A stretch of 64,000 nucleotides of DNA from Azophilus sp965221465 (GTDB taxonomy: Bacteria; Pseudomonadota; Gammaproteobacteria; Pseudomonadales; Azotimanducaceae). The notes under the pieces were generated by a model that was not told where the DNA came from, ran no database searches, and saw only the letters and a program-made list of their open reading frames with translations. The stretch is from the NCBI GenBank assembly GCA_965221465.1, contig OZ244892.1, forward strand, positions 4,464,001-4,528,000, written 5' to 3'. A program made the position numbers and the translations under genes. Shown piece by piece: positions 32,744 to 40,516 of this stretch (positions within the stretch are counted from its first letter, which is position 1; every line of letters begins with the position of its first letter).

Positions 32744-34291
32744 TCATCCATACCAGAGATCCCTCAGCGCCCGGTCGACGTCGTGCTGCAATTCGACTTT
32801 TGTGTCGAAAACCATCGTGGCGCGCCGCTCGGTATCGAAGGGTTGCCACGTCGGCATGTTGGCAGCAGAAGGTTTTCCGTGCGTGGCGAAATTCACCCAG
32901 GCGTCGCTGACCGTGTCCGAAAGCTCGCGCAGCGGCTCCAAGTCGCCGAGCAACGGCGCAAAGGCCTCGAGGTTTCGGTTGGCGAACGGCACGTCGATGC
33001 CATGCATGGCGCCGATGGCGCCCCCAAGGACCGGCGAGGACCAGTTGAACTGGTAGAGCCAGGTGCGCCCGGGGCTGCTGTCGGCATGCAGCTCGGCCGC
33101 CTTCACCGAGCCGCGGCGGAACATGCAGTCGGTCATGATCTGCCCTCGAATGGCCGACTTCGAAGCGCCGGGCATTGCACTCTTGTAGCGCTTGAACACC
33201 ACTTTCGGTTCGTTCTTGGGAAGCATCAACCGCTTGAAGTACTGCATGCAGAGCGCGCTGGCGAGGGCTTCGGGGCCGGGCATCACCAGGGGAAAGAGCC
33301 GCCCGTCCTCCAGCACGGTGCCGATCATCAGGTCGACGTCGCGGCCACCGCCCTTTTGCAGTGACTCGAGGATGCAGAGGGGCATGAATTCGTCGCCGTA
33401 GATGCAACCGATGTTGCCGTTGGCCAAAAGTGCGCCGTACCTGTCCTCCGTTCCCTTGGCGAGCAGCTTCCTGGCGGCTCGCATTGCATCGATGGTGTCC
33501 TTGGCGGACAACCGGGACAGCCCAGCCCGGTCGCCAGGCGCTATGCCGATGGCCTGTAGCAAATCAGCGGCGAAGCGTTCATGGTCTGCAAGCGGCGAGC
33601 CCAGTTCAGGCGTTCCGCTTTGGGCGATGGCCCGCTTGAACAGGCCCTTGGTGGCGGGGCTCGCGAGCAGCACGGCCACGCTCTGGCCCCCGGCCGATTC
33701 CCCGAAGATGGTCACGTTGTGCGGGTTGCCGCCAAAGGCGCGGATGTTCTCCTGCACCCAGCTCAAGGCCGCCACCTGGTCCTGGAAACCGCGGTTCGGC
33801 CCGCAGAATTCATCGTCGAACAGGCCCGGGGCGACGAATGAACCCATCAAGCCCAGCCGGTAGTTGATCGACACCACGACAACGCCTTTTTTCGCCAGAT
33901 TGGTGCCGTGGTAGATGGGCAGCGACCCGGAGCCGGTGGTGAAGGCGCCGCCATGAATCCAGAACAGGACCGGCAACTGGGCCTGAGGGTCCGGGATTGG
34001 CGTCCAGACGTTCAGGTTCAGGCAATCGTCGCCGACGGGTTCGGTTTCCCAGAGCGTTTCGATGAACACCCTGCCGGCCTTGCCAGCCAACCACTTGTTG
34101 GGTGGAGGCTCCTGCGGACAGATGTTCCCGAACCGGGTGGCGTCCCGGATGCCGGACCACGGCTCCGGCGGTTTCGGCGGCAGCCAGCGGTTCTCACCCG
34201 AGACCGGCGCAGCGTACGGGATGCCCTTGAAGGCGCAAACGCCGTCCGCCTCGCTACCGGCCAGCACGCCCTGGGAAACGGTTACCTTCAT
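32744..34291 (-). CDS. Type B carboxylesterase/lipase family protein
   Basis: This 515-residue alpha/beta-hydrolase shows the carboxylesterase B pattern: GVCAFKGIPYAAP, GDDCLNLNVWTP, the oxyanion motif WIHGGAFTTGSGS, NYRLGLMGSF and the nucleophile elbow IFGESAGGQSVAVLLASP. The C-terminal part supplies the other triad residues, including GAIGAMHGIDVPFA with the His region. I start at the ATG at 34291; the 39 residues upstream are not family-like. No signal peptide is visible, so it is probably cytoplasmic. It would hydrolyse ester substrates, perhaps imported through the adjacent convergent MFS protein. Confidence 0.92.
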   Translation of the reverse strand: MKVTVSQGVLAGSEADGVCAFKGIPYAAPVSGENRWLPPKPPEPWSGIRDATRFGNICPQEPPPNKWLAGKAGRVFIETLWETEPVGDDCLNLNVWTPIPDPQAQLPVLFWIHGGAFTTGSGSLPIYHGTNLAKKGVVVVSINYRLGLMGSFVAPGLFDDEFCGPNRGFQDQVAALSWVQENIRAFGGNPHNVTIFGESAGGQSVAVLLASPATKGLFKRAIAQSGTPELGSPLADHERFAADLLQAIGIAPGDRAGLSRLSAKDTIDAMRAARKLLAKGTEDRYGALLANGNIGCIYGDEFMPLCILESLQKGGGRDVDLMIGTVLEDGRLFPLVMPGPEALASALCMQYFKRLMLPKNEPKVVFKRYKSAMPGASKSAIRGQIMTDCMFRRGSVKAAELHADSSPGRTWLYQFNWSSPVLGGAIGAMHGIDVPFANRNLEAFAPLLGDLEPLRELSDTVSDAWVNFATHGKPSAANMPTWQPFDTERRATMVFDTKVELQHDVDRALRDLWYG

Positions 34292-34349
34292 CGATTGGAG
34301 CACCAGAAATCGTAACGCATCTCGACGCCGAGCCTGCGCGGCGATTCGA

Positions 34350-34589
34350 TCATGCGCCCGGCGACCGTTCGGTCCACCACGATAGCGCCAAGTCGATGCC
34401 GATTCCATCGAAATCGCCGTACGGCAAGTTCACCGCGCCCCGCATGTCGTTCCATTTCTGGTCGTTCAGGGACAGGTCCAGCAACAACCTGGCGTCCAGT
34501 GGAGTTTGCGTGGTGCCGAAATCGTAGCTCCGGACATCATCCGACTCGATGACCCGCAAGGCGGCGGAAGCTGGTGAGGTTCTCGGAGT
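34350..34589 (-). pseudogene. Unrecognised gene fragment cut by a repeat
   Basis: On the minus strand a short frame ending at a stop at 34350 reads VIESDDVRSYDFGTTQTPLD, LLLDLSLNDQKWNDMRGAVN and LPYGDFDGIGIDLALSWW. It looks like real protein rather than a shadow, but I do not recognise the family. Its 5' side runs into the repeat element at 34589, and the N-terminal residues are repeat sequence. I take it as the 3' end of a truncated gene. With it, the 574-base gap 34292-34865 holds only this fragment and the repeat. Confidence 0.35.
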
Positions 34590-34590
34590 A
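34566..34590 (+). repeat. Decayed MITE right end abutting the full element
   Basis: GGAAGCTGGTGAGGTTCTCGG resembles the right terminus (GGAAGTTGGTGAGATTTGCGG) and ends at the same TA that begins the full element. The arrangement repeats at 61333, where a right end in inverse orientation also abuts a full copy. Confidence 0.45.
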
Positions 34591-34770
34591 GCCCGCAAAT
34601 CTCACCAACTTTCGTCGCGAGGGCGTCGAGGCGCCGTCCTGCGCGGCCGCGCGGACTGGAGGTCGATGCAGGCATACTCGACAGTATGTCAAACCGGCCG
34701 AAGGGAGCACGGCCGCGCAGGGCGAGTGCATCGGCGTCCGCAGCAGAAAGTTGGTGAGATTTGGGGGCTA
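34589..34770 (+). mobile_element. MITE-like element, full copy (182 bp)
   Basis: TAGCCCGCAAATCTCACCAA begins the element and its inverse TTGGTGAGATTTGGGGGCTA ends it; over 25 bases the two termini differ at one position. Both ends are bounded by TA, as expected for a TA target duplication of Tc1/mariner- or IS630-type transposases. The inside contains CATACTCGACAGTATG, an inverted repeat, and GCGAGTGCATCGGCGTCCGC, but no open frame. A transposase acting in trans must be elsewhere in the genome. Related copies are listed separately. Confidence 0.8.
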
Positions 34771-34865
34771 GACCCATAGTCCCGGATCACGTGTAGACTT
34801 GGAAAGCGAGCTTGGGTCGGAGACCCAATTCTGCGCAGCGACAACGCGAAATCGAGGAGGATTGT

Positions 34866-36740
34866 ATGAACTCAATCGCAGGCAAGGTAGTAACCACCCT
34901 GATCGGGCTGGCAGTGCTCAGTGCGCATTCAGCGGAACCCGTTTATTCGCCCTACGCCAATGTGACGTATCCGACACAGGTGTTCTGGGGCGATACCCAT
35001 CTGCATACCACGAATTCCCTGGACGCTCGTACGATGGGGGTTACCTTGACACCCGAAGACGCTTACCGGTTTGCCCGCGGTGAACAGGTGATCAGCAGCA
35101 CCGGTCAGGCCGTACGTCTTTCGCGCCCGCTGGACTTTCTGGTAGTGACCGACCACTCGGATCTGCTGGGCATCGTCGACCAGTTGATTCGCGGCAATCC
35201 GGAACTGCTGGAGCACGAAGAGAACAGAGAGATCCGCAGCAACCTGAAGGCAGGCGGAGAGGCGGCACTTCAAGCCTTCGGGCATTTGGCGGCAGCACTA
35301 TACGGCGACTACTCCGGCCCATTGCTCGATCGTTCGATCATGAGAACGGTATGGGAGGACTACCTCGACACGGCTGACCGTTACAACGAGCCGGGACAAT
35401 TCACAGCGCTGATCGGTTACGAATGGACACCGACAAGCAGTGGCGACAAACTGCACCGTAACGTGCTGTATAGGGATGACGCCGATCTCGCGAGACGGGT
35501 TTTCCCGTTCACCGCTGTCGAGAGCGTCAACCCCCAGGACCTGTGGAAATGGATGGAGCGGTACGAGGCAGAAACCGGCGGACGTGTGCTCGCACTGGCC
35601 CACAACGGCAATCTGTCGAACGGGCAGATGTTTCCGGTGGAAACCAATCCCGAGACGGGCGCCGCGATCGACTCGGAGTACGTCAGGACCCGCGCACGTT
35701 GGGAACCCCTCTACGAGGTGACACAGATCAAGGGTGACTCCGAGGCGCACCCGTTTCTATCGCCGACTGACGAATTCGCAGACTTCGAAACCTGGGACCG
35801 GGGCAATGTCTCGCTGACAACCGCAAAAACGAACGACATGCTCCAATACGAGTACGCACGGGAGGCGCTGAAAAACGGACTGAAACTGGAACGCTCCCTC
35901 GGCACGAACCCATACCGATTCGGCATGGTGGGGTCTACGGACAGCCATACCGCGCTGTCCACGGCCGAGGAAAACAACTTTTTCGGCAAGATGGCGAACG
36001 ACGAACCAGGCGAAACTCGTGCCCTGCTCAGCATGGGGGGGCTCGATATGCCGGACGGCTGGCGAAACAGCGAAACCGGCGCATCGGGCTATGCGGCGGT
36101 CTGGGCCCGGGAGAACACCCGGGAGGCGATCTGGGACGCCATGCTGCGCAAGGAAGTGTATGCGACCACGGGGCCGCGAATGACAGTTCGCTTTTTCGGG
36201 GGCTGGTCGTTCAGCGAAGCCGATGCGAGCTTCCAGAACCTCGTGGTCGAAGGCTACGCGAAGGGTCTGCCCATGGGGAGCACACTGCTTCCGGAATCGG
36301 GTGGCGCCGCGCCGACGTTTCTGGTCGGTGCACTGAAAGATCCACTGAGCGGAAACCTCGACCGTATTCAGATCGTCAAAGGCTGGCTCGATGCAAACGG
36401 TGCGACCCACGAAAAGATATTCAATGTGGTCTGGGGGGATGCCCACCGACGAAACCTTCGCCCCGATGGCAGTCTGCCGCCGGTGGGCAATACCGTAAGC
36501 GTCGAGGACGCGAGCTGGGTCAACAATATCGGCGATGCGGAACTGGTTGCGGTTTGGCAAGACCCGGAATTCAACCCAACCCAACCTGCTGTGTACTACG
36601 CCCGGGTAATTGAGATTCCGACGCCCCGCTGGACCGCCCACGACGCCAGGTTTTACGGCAAGCCGCCGGAAGACGGTGCTGCGCTGATCCTGCAGGAACG
36701 CGCTTACACTTCGCCCATATGGTATTCGCCATCGGATTAG
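34866..36740 (+). CDS. DUF3604 domain exported protein (PHP-like hydrolase)
   Basis: The 624-residue protein begins at the ATG at 34866 behind GAGGAGG and carries a signal peptide (VVTTLIGLAVLSAHSA). The DUF3604 domain shows PHP-type metal motifs: FWGDTHLHTTNSLDART, LDFLVVTDHSDLLG, VLALAHNGNLSNG and FGMVGSTDSHTALS. The closing ERAYTSPIWYSP is diagnostic of the family. DUF3604 proteins are presumed metal-dependent phosphatases or esterases of the periplasm with no proved substrate. It shares 166 bases of spacer with an MFS gene on the same strand, a likely operon. A second, related protein lies at 49320-51269. Confidence 0.9.
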   Translation: MNSIAGKVVTTLIGLAVLSAHSAEPVYSPYANVTYPTQVFWGDTHLHTTNSLDARTMGVTLTPEDAYRFARGEQVISSTGQAVRLSRPLDFLVVTDHSDLLGIVDQLIRGNPELLEHEENREIRSNLKAGGEAALQAFGHLAAALYGDYSGPLLDRSIMRTVWEDYLDTADRYNEPGQFTALIGYEWTPTSSGDKLHRNVLYRDDADLARRVFPFTAVESVNPQDLWKWMERYEAETGGRVLALAHNGNLSNGQMFPVETNPETGAAIDSEYVRTRARWEPLYEVTQIKGDSEAHPFLSPTDEFADFETWDRGNVSLTTAKTNDMLQYEYAREALKNGLKLERSLGTNPYRFGMVGSTDSHTALSTAEENNFFGKMANDEPGETRALLSMGGLDMPDGWRNSETGASGYAAVWARENTREAIWDAMLRKEVYATTGPRMTVRFFGGWSFSEADASFQNLVVEGYAKGLPMGSTLLPESGGAAPTFLVGALKDPLSGNLDRIQIVKGWLDANGATHEKIFNVVWGDAHRRNLRPDGSLPPVGNTVSVEDASWVNNIGDAELVAVWQDPEFNPTQPAVYYARVIEIPTPRWTAHDARFYGKPPEDGAALILQERAYTSPIWYSPSD

Positions 36741-36906
36741 CCCGGTAACTCGCCATGACGGATGCGTGCTAGAGATTGGCCGACTGCGCGCAAGGGCCGG
36801 CTTCGACGTTTCGCAGGCCCTGCGCGGGTACATGAAGACCATGGTAACGAGACCAGTGCCCAATGTTGGCCTGGTGTGCAGCATGTACAAACAACAAGGG
36901 ACGGAG

Positions 36907-38127
36907 ATGAGCCAGATTCATTCCGAAAGGGTTCTGCAAATAGTCGTTTGCATGGCGGTGGTCGTAATGGGCTCGGTTGTAATCCTGAGCTTCGGCGTTT
37001 TTCTGCCACAGTTGGCCGCTGAATTCGATGCGCAAGTGGGCAGAGTGTCCATCGGGATATCCATAGCGACACTGGCAGTGGCGTTCTCTTCGCCGATCGT
37101 CGGTAGACAGCTCGACAGCAAAACGGTACGAAGCGTACTGCTGTCAGGTGGCGTTCTGTTGGTAGCCGGGCTGTCGGGTGCATCGTTTGCAGGCTCGGTG
37201 ACACAAATTTTCGCCTGCTATCTCCTTCTTGGTGTGGCAGTCGCAGTTTTTGCCCCCATGGTCGCGGTCAAGCACATGTCGGATTGGTTTCCGGATCGCA
37301 TCGGTCTGGCGACGGGCCTGGTGGCGCTGCCCGTAGGTGCCGTTTTTTTTCCACCGCTGACACAATGGCTGGTTGAAGGATTTGGCTGGCGGCAGACTTT
37401 CCAGATCTATGCAGCGGCCACTGCGGCAGTGATGTTGCTGCTTTTCTTTTTGCGCCCGGCCCCCGCATTCAGCGGAAGATCGCGGGCAGAGGAGCATACC
37501 GAGGAGCAGGCGATCGAAGCCCGCCCGCTCGGAAGTGCCCACGTCTATGGCGTGTTGACTCGGTCCGGCACTTTCTGGTTCGGCATTCTGGCGCGCTGCA
37601 TACTGATGGCAGGCCCAGCGGCGATGATTGCCCATCTGGTGGTGGTTGCCCAGGCCAAGGGTCTGGAGATGTCTGACGGCGTCTATCTGCTCTCCATCAT
37701 GGGCACGGCCTCACTGATTGGCGCACCGCTATCCGGCCTGGTCGCCGATCGCCTGGGGCTGCGCGCCGGGTTTGTGATCCTGGCTGTAGCCCAGGGGATA
37801 TCGCTCGGGCTGCTGTCCAGCACGAACAGCTACCTGGCATTGATTCTCTGTGTGATTATTCTCGGCTTCTTTCTTTCGGCGTCGTTCATATTCTTCGCCA
37901 GCTACTGCAACAAGCTCATCGGCAGGCAGAATTTTGGAACCGGCTTCGGGCTGGCGACCCTCATTACCATGGTTTTGGCATCGTTTCCGCCCGGGATAGC
38001 CGGGCTTCTCTACGACCACTTTGGCAACTACGACCTCTTTTTCGGGACGTTGGCGGCGCTGGCTGTAGCCGTGGGTGCGGGTGCGTGGCTGATTGGAGAA
38101 CCCGGCCAGGTCGAATACGGGCGCTGA
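36907..38127 (+). CDS. MFS transporter (OFA/monocarboxylate-like)
   Basis: From the ATG at 36907 (GGGACGGAG upstream) this is a 406-residue protein with 12 predicted helices. FGVFLPQLAAEFDAQVGRVSIGIS is in helix 1-2, VGRQLDSKTVRSVLLSGG is the loop 2-3 motif, and FPDRIGLATGLVALPVGAVFFPPLTQWLV is helix 5. A corresponding ADRLGLRAGF loop occurs in the second half. The pattern is of the OFA and monocarboxylate group. Its C-terminus GQVEYGR and stop codon run into a MITE-type repeat, so the end may have been remodelled. It probably imports the acid produced by the preceding DUF3604 enzyme. Confidence 0.9.
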   Translation: MSQIHSERVLQIVVCMAVVVMGSVVILSFGVFLPQLAAEFDAQVGRVSIGISIATLAVAFSSPIVGRQLDSKTVRSVLLSGGVLLVAGLSGASFAGSVTQIFACYLLLGVAVAVFAPMVAVKHMSDWFPDRIGLATGLVALPVGAVFFPPLTQWLVEGFGWRQTFQIYAAATAAVMLLLFFLRPAPAFSGRSRAEEHTEEQAIEARPLGSAHVYGVLTRSGTFWFGILARCILMAGPAAMIAHLVVVAQAKGLEMSDGVYLLSIMGTASLIGAPLSGLVADRLGLRAGFVILAVAQGISLGLLSSTNSYLALILCVIILGFFLSASFIFFASYCNKLIGRQNFGTGFGLATLITMVLASFPPGIAGLLYDHFGNYDLFFGTLAALAVAVGAGAWLIGEPGQVEYGR

Positions 38128-38653
38128 GGCGCTGTCCTGCGTGGCTGCGCCGACCTGAGGCCGATGCAGGCATACTCGACAGTATGTCAAATCGGCTGGA
38201 GAGCCTTCAGCCGGGGAGCGCGAGGGGATTCCCCTCGCATATAGAGAGCCTTCAGCCGGGGAGCGCGAGGGGATTCCCCTCGCATATAGAGAGCCTTCAG
38301 CCGGGGAGCGCGAGGGGATACCACTTTCATGGAACAAATTTTCAAGTTATTGATTTTAAAGCACTCACTGACGCGGAGAGCTGTGGCTTCGATCCGGCGC
38401 CGAGAACCGGTATACGGTACGCGCATCCGGCACGCCAAGCGGACCCGCTTACCGCTACGATGGGCGCAAGCACGAGCTTTAAAGGTGCCGGATACGCGCA
38501 CCGCACACCGGTTCTCTCCCAGTGGTTGTCAGGTGTTCCTTGCGCGTCCTCGTCCCGGTGTGCCGGGTTCGGGACTCGCATAGGGAAAACACGGCCACGC
38601 TTACGCGAGTGCATCGGCACCCGCAGCAGGAAGTTGGTGAGATTTTCGGGCTA
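38126..38653 (+). repeat. Mosaic repeat region: MITE copy with tandem units and a nested second repeat
   Basis: The 5' part (GAGGCGCTGTCCTGCGTGG to GTATGTC) matches the interior of the MITE at 61400-61465, without its left end. Three tandem 45-bp units follow (38199-38320). A second-family repeat, with core 38387-38522, is inserted within the palindrome of the third unit. The MITE right part resumes at about 38575 (CTCGCATAGGGAAAACACGGCC) and ends in TTGGTGAGATTTTCGGGCTA at 38653. No gene is supported in these 529 bases. The stop codon of the MFS gene lies at its left edge and that of the MBL gene four bases beyond its right edge. Confidence 0.75.
38199..38320 (+). repeat. Tandem 45-bp repeat with a 19-bp palindrome per unit
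   Basis: Units start at 38199, 38244 and 38289; the first two are identical and the third is cut short by an insertion. Each contains GCGAGGGGA-T-TCCCCTCGC, a perfect inverted repeat around one base. One related unit (GCGAGGGGATACCCCTCGC) is in the element at 61366 and none is in the 34589 copy. Confidence 0.85.
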
Positions 38654-38656
38654 ACA

Positions 38657-39664
38657 TCACTTGGGCAAATGGATAGTTGAATTCGTCCGTCCCTTTTTCT
38701 GCAGCTTCTGCAGCAAGTTTTCGTAGACTCCGGCGACCCATGGATCCACTGGATTGGCCACGTGTTCCGGCAAGGCAAAGTCCCTGGCTGGTCGGGACGC
38801 CAGTATCTGCGTCAGCGATTTGCCTTCTTCGATCCCGTCCTTGATTCGATTGACAATTGTTTGTACCTGCCTGCCGAAGTTCGACATTGATGCGCAATCG
38901 GTAATGCGTCCATGACCGGGAATGACGACAGTCTCGTCGTCACACAATTCGGCCACCCGCGTATAGCCGGCAAGCAAATTTTCAATGTCGCCATCGCTGT
39001 CGAAGAACGGCAAATTGCCATTCTGCAACAAGTCTCCCATATGGATGGCATTGGATTTGGTGAAGTGAATTGCAATGTCTCCAGCACTATGCGCCGGGCC
39101 GATATAGATCAGTCGAATCGTCTCTCCTTCAAAATGCACCTGCATGTTGTTATCGAAGGTGATTTCAGGAATACCCTCTTCAGGTTGAGCTGATAAAGTA
39201 ACGGTGGCGCCGTTAGGGTTAATCACGGTGTGCGTGACGCTGAGATATTCTCTGGCTTTACGGTGGGCAACGATGATTGCACCTTCATCGCCACCATAGT
39301 GGAAATTACTGTCTGCATGATCCTTGTGTCCGTGGGTATTGATCAAGTATTTGATTGGTAGATCGGAGAGCTTCCTGATGGCATCGATAACGTGTTTGTC
39401 GGCATGCCTGTACACGCTATCGATCAGTAACACGTTACGGTCACCTACCAATACTGCGACGTTACCCGGGCTGCATTGCAACGCCGTATCAAAGGTCTCG
39501 ATCATGTAGAACTTATTGTGAATCGTGTGTGTTTTGGCTTTCGCCTCCGAAAAAAAGCCAGGATCGGCACACCACTCTGTTGAATGGGCGGTCGTACCAA
39601 GAGCAAAGAACAGCAGAACTAACGCGTTTGGAAGACAACTCTTCAAATCATATTCAACCGTCAT
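38657..39664 (-). CDS. Secreted metallo-beta-lactamase-fold hydrolase
   Basis: This protein of about 335 residues has the MBL motif NTHGHKDHADSNFH, then IGPAHSAGDIAIHF, HMGDLLQNG and VVIPGHGRITD. A signal peptide (LPNALVLLFFALGTTAHS) follows the Met at 39664, which has GGGAG 11 bases upstream; the frame is open for 22 more codons, so the start is uncertain. The G+C is lower than in the left half of the window, like that of the phenol-oxidation genes next to it, from which it diverges. Members hydrolyse lactones or thioesters, or act as beta-lactamase-like enzymes in the periplasm. Confidence 0.88.
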   Translation of the reverse strand: MTVEYDLKSCLPNALVLLFFALGTTAHSTEWCADPGFFSEAKAKTHTIHNKFYMIETFDTALQCSPGNVAVLVGDRNVLLIDSVYRHADKHVIDAIRKLSDLPIKYLINTHGHKDHADSNFHYGGDEGAIIVAHRKAREYLSVTHTVINPNGATVTLSAQPEEGIPEITFDNNMQVHFEGETIRLIYIGPAHSAGDIAIHFTKSNAIHMGDLLQNGNLPFFDSDGDIENLLAGYTRVAELCDDETVVIPGHGRITDCASMSNFGRQVQTIVNRIKDGIEEGKSLTQILASRPARDFALPEHVANPVDPWVAGVYENLLQKLQKKGRTNSTIHLPK

Positions 39665-39815
39665 TATCTGTTTTACTCCCATGCATGAAGAATCGGAGGG
39701 CATCACCGGCGGGACAAAAAGGTGATTCATGCCCTATCCCATAGGTGACTATCTGTCCATATACAGGGTCTATTATAGACTTGCGTTCACCTCGGTAGTG
39801 CAACACTCATTGGAA

Positions 39816-39829
39816 GTTCGATTTCGAAC
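39816..39829. promoter_or_regulatory. Perfect palindrome in the divergent intergenic region
   Basis: GTTCGA-TT-TCGAAC lies between the MBL gene and the phenol-oxidation cluster, where promoters for both directions are expected. The remaining bases of the gap 39665-40032 show no gene; CATATACAGGGTCTATTATA near 39760 is A+T-rich and could contain a -10 box. Confidence 0.35.
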
Positions 39830-40032
39830 GGGTTTATCTCTCGGGTACTCGAGCGGATTGGGTCTTTGCGAGGGGTTGAAGCGGGAGGTCTCAATTTGTC
39901 GTTGGCAGGGAGTGGAGCGGACCAGACCAAGCAGTTATGATCGTCAATACAAAACTGCGCAACAACCCGCCGGATGCCCTACCTCGCAGAGCACTGTATC
40001 CGGCTGATCAAGAGGCTCGGTAGAAAGACCTG

Positions 40033-40494
40033 GTGCTATTGCGTCGACGGATATTTCTTGGTTACAGCGGGCTCGCAACCATGGCTGCCTGGGTTGCGCC
40101 CCTGAGTGCTCGAACGCGAGAGGGCAGTCTGGTCGCTGAGCGTGTTGGAGTCGTCGTAGACCCAAAAATAGAAGCCAGCATGTCCTTTGCGACGCAGTTG
40201 AACCCGAGCTCATCGAGGCGGTTTGTCATCGAGACCGATATCGTCGATCTCTGGTATGCGGAATTGCAGAATCAGTGTCGGCGTGGTGTCAGGGCCTTGG
40301 CTGGGCTGACTCGGAAACAGGACATGTTCGTGATAAAGCAGTTTGCCAGGGACTATCTGTACGCGGTTCGCTTGGAGTCTCAATGGGCAGCTCAGAAACG
40401 GGATGCCCTTATCTCGGCATCAGGTCGGCAGACGAAAACAGCTAATGAACTGGTTGCCTGGACAATGGCGCGTGTTACCGACACAAAAGTCTGA
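40033..40494 (+). CDS. Small Tat-signal hypothetical protein
   Basis: The 153-residue protein begins LLRRRIFLGYSGLATMAAWV, with the twin-arginine RRxFLG pattern followed by a hydrophobic run ending PLSAR, so it is probably exported folded. The mature part is mostly helical (VDLWYAELQNQCRRGVRALA, then IKQFARDYLYAVRLESQWAA) and has no cofactor motif that I can identify. I do not recognise it. It ends 22 bases before the flavoprotein gene on the same strand, so it is probably part of the operon. A chaperone or electron-transfer partner of the flavocytochrome is possible. GTG is the start codon. Confidence 0.65.
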   Translation: MLLRRRIFLGYSGLATMAAWVAPLSARTREGSLVAERVGVVVDPKIEASMSFATQLNPSSSRRFVIETDIVDLWYAELQNQCRRGVRALAGLTRKQDMFVIKQFARDYLYAVRLESQWAAQKRDALISASGRQTKTANELVAWTMARVTDTKV

Positions 40495-40516
40495 ACAGGT
40501 GGTGGAGCGACCAGGC

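Noticed and set aside
38199..38320. CRISPR-like array
   Set aside because: The three units are contiguous tandem copies without unique spacers, and no cas genes are present.
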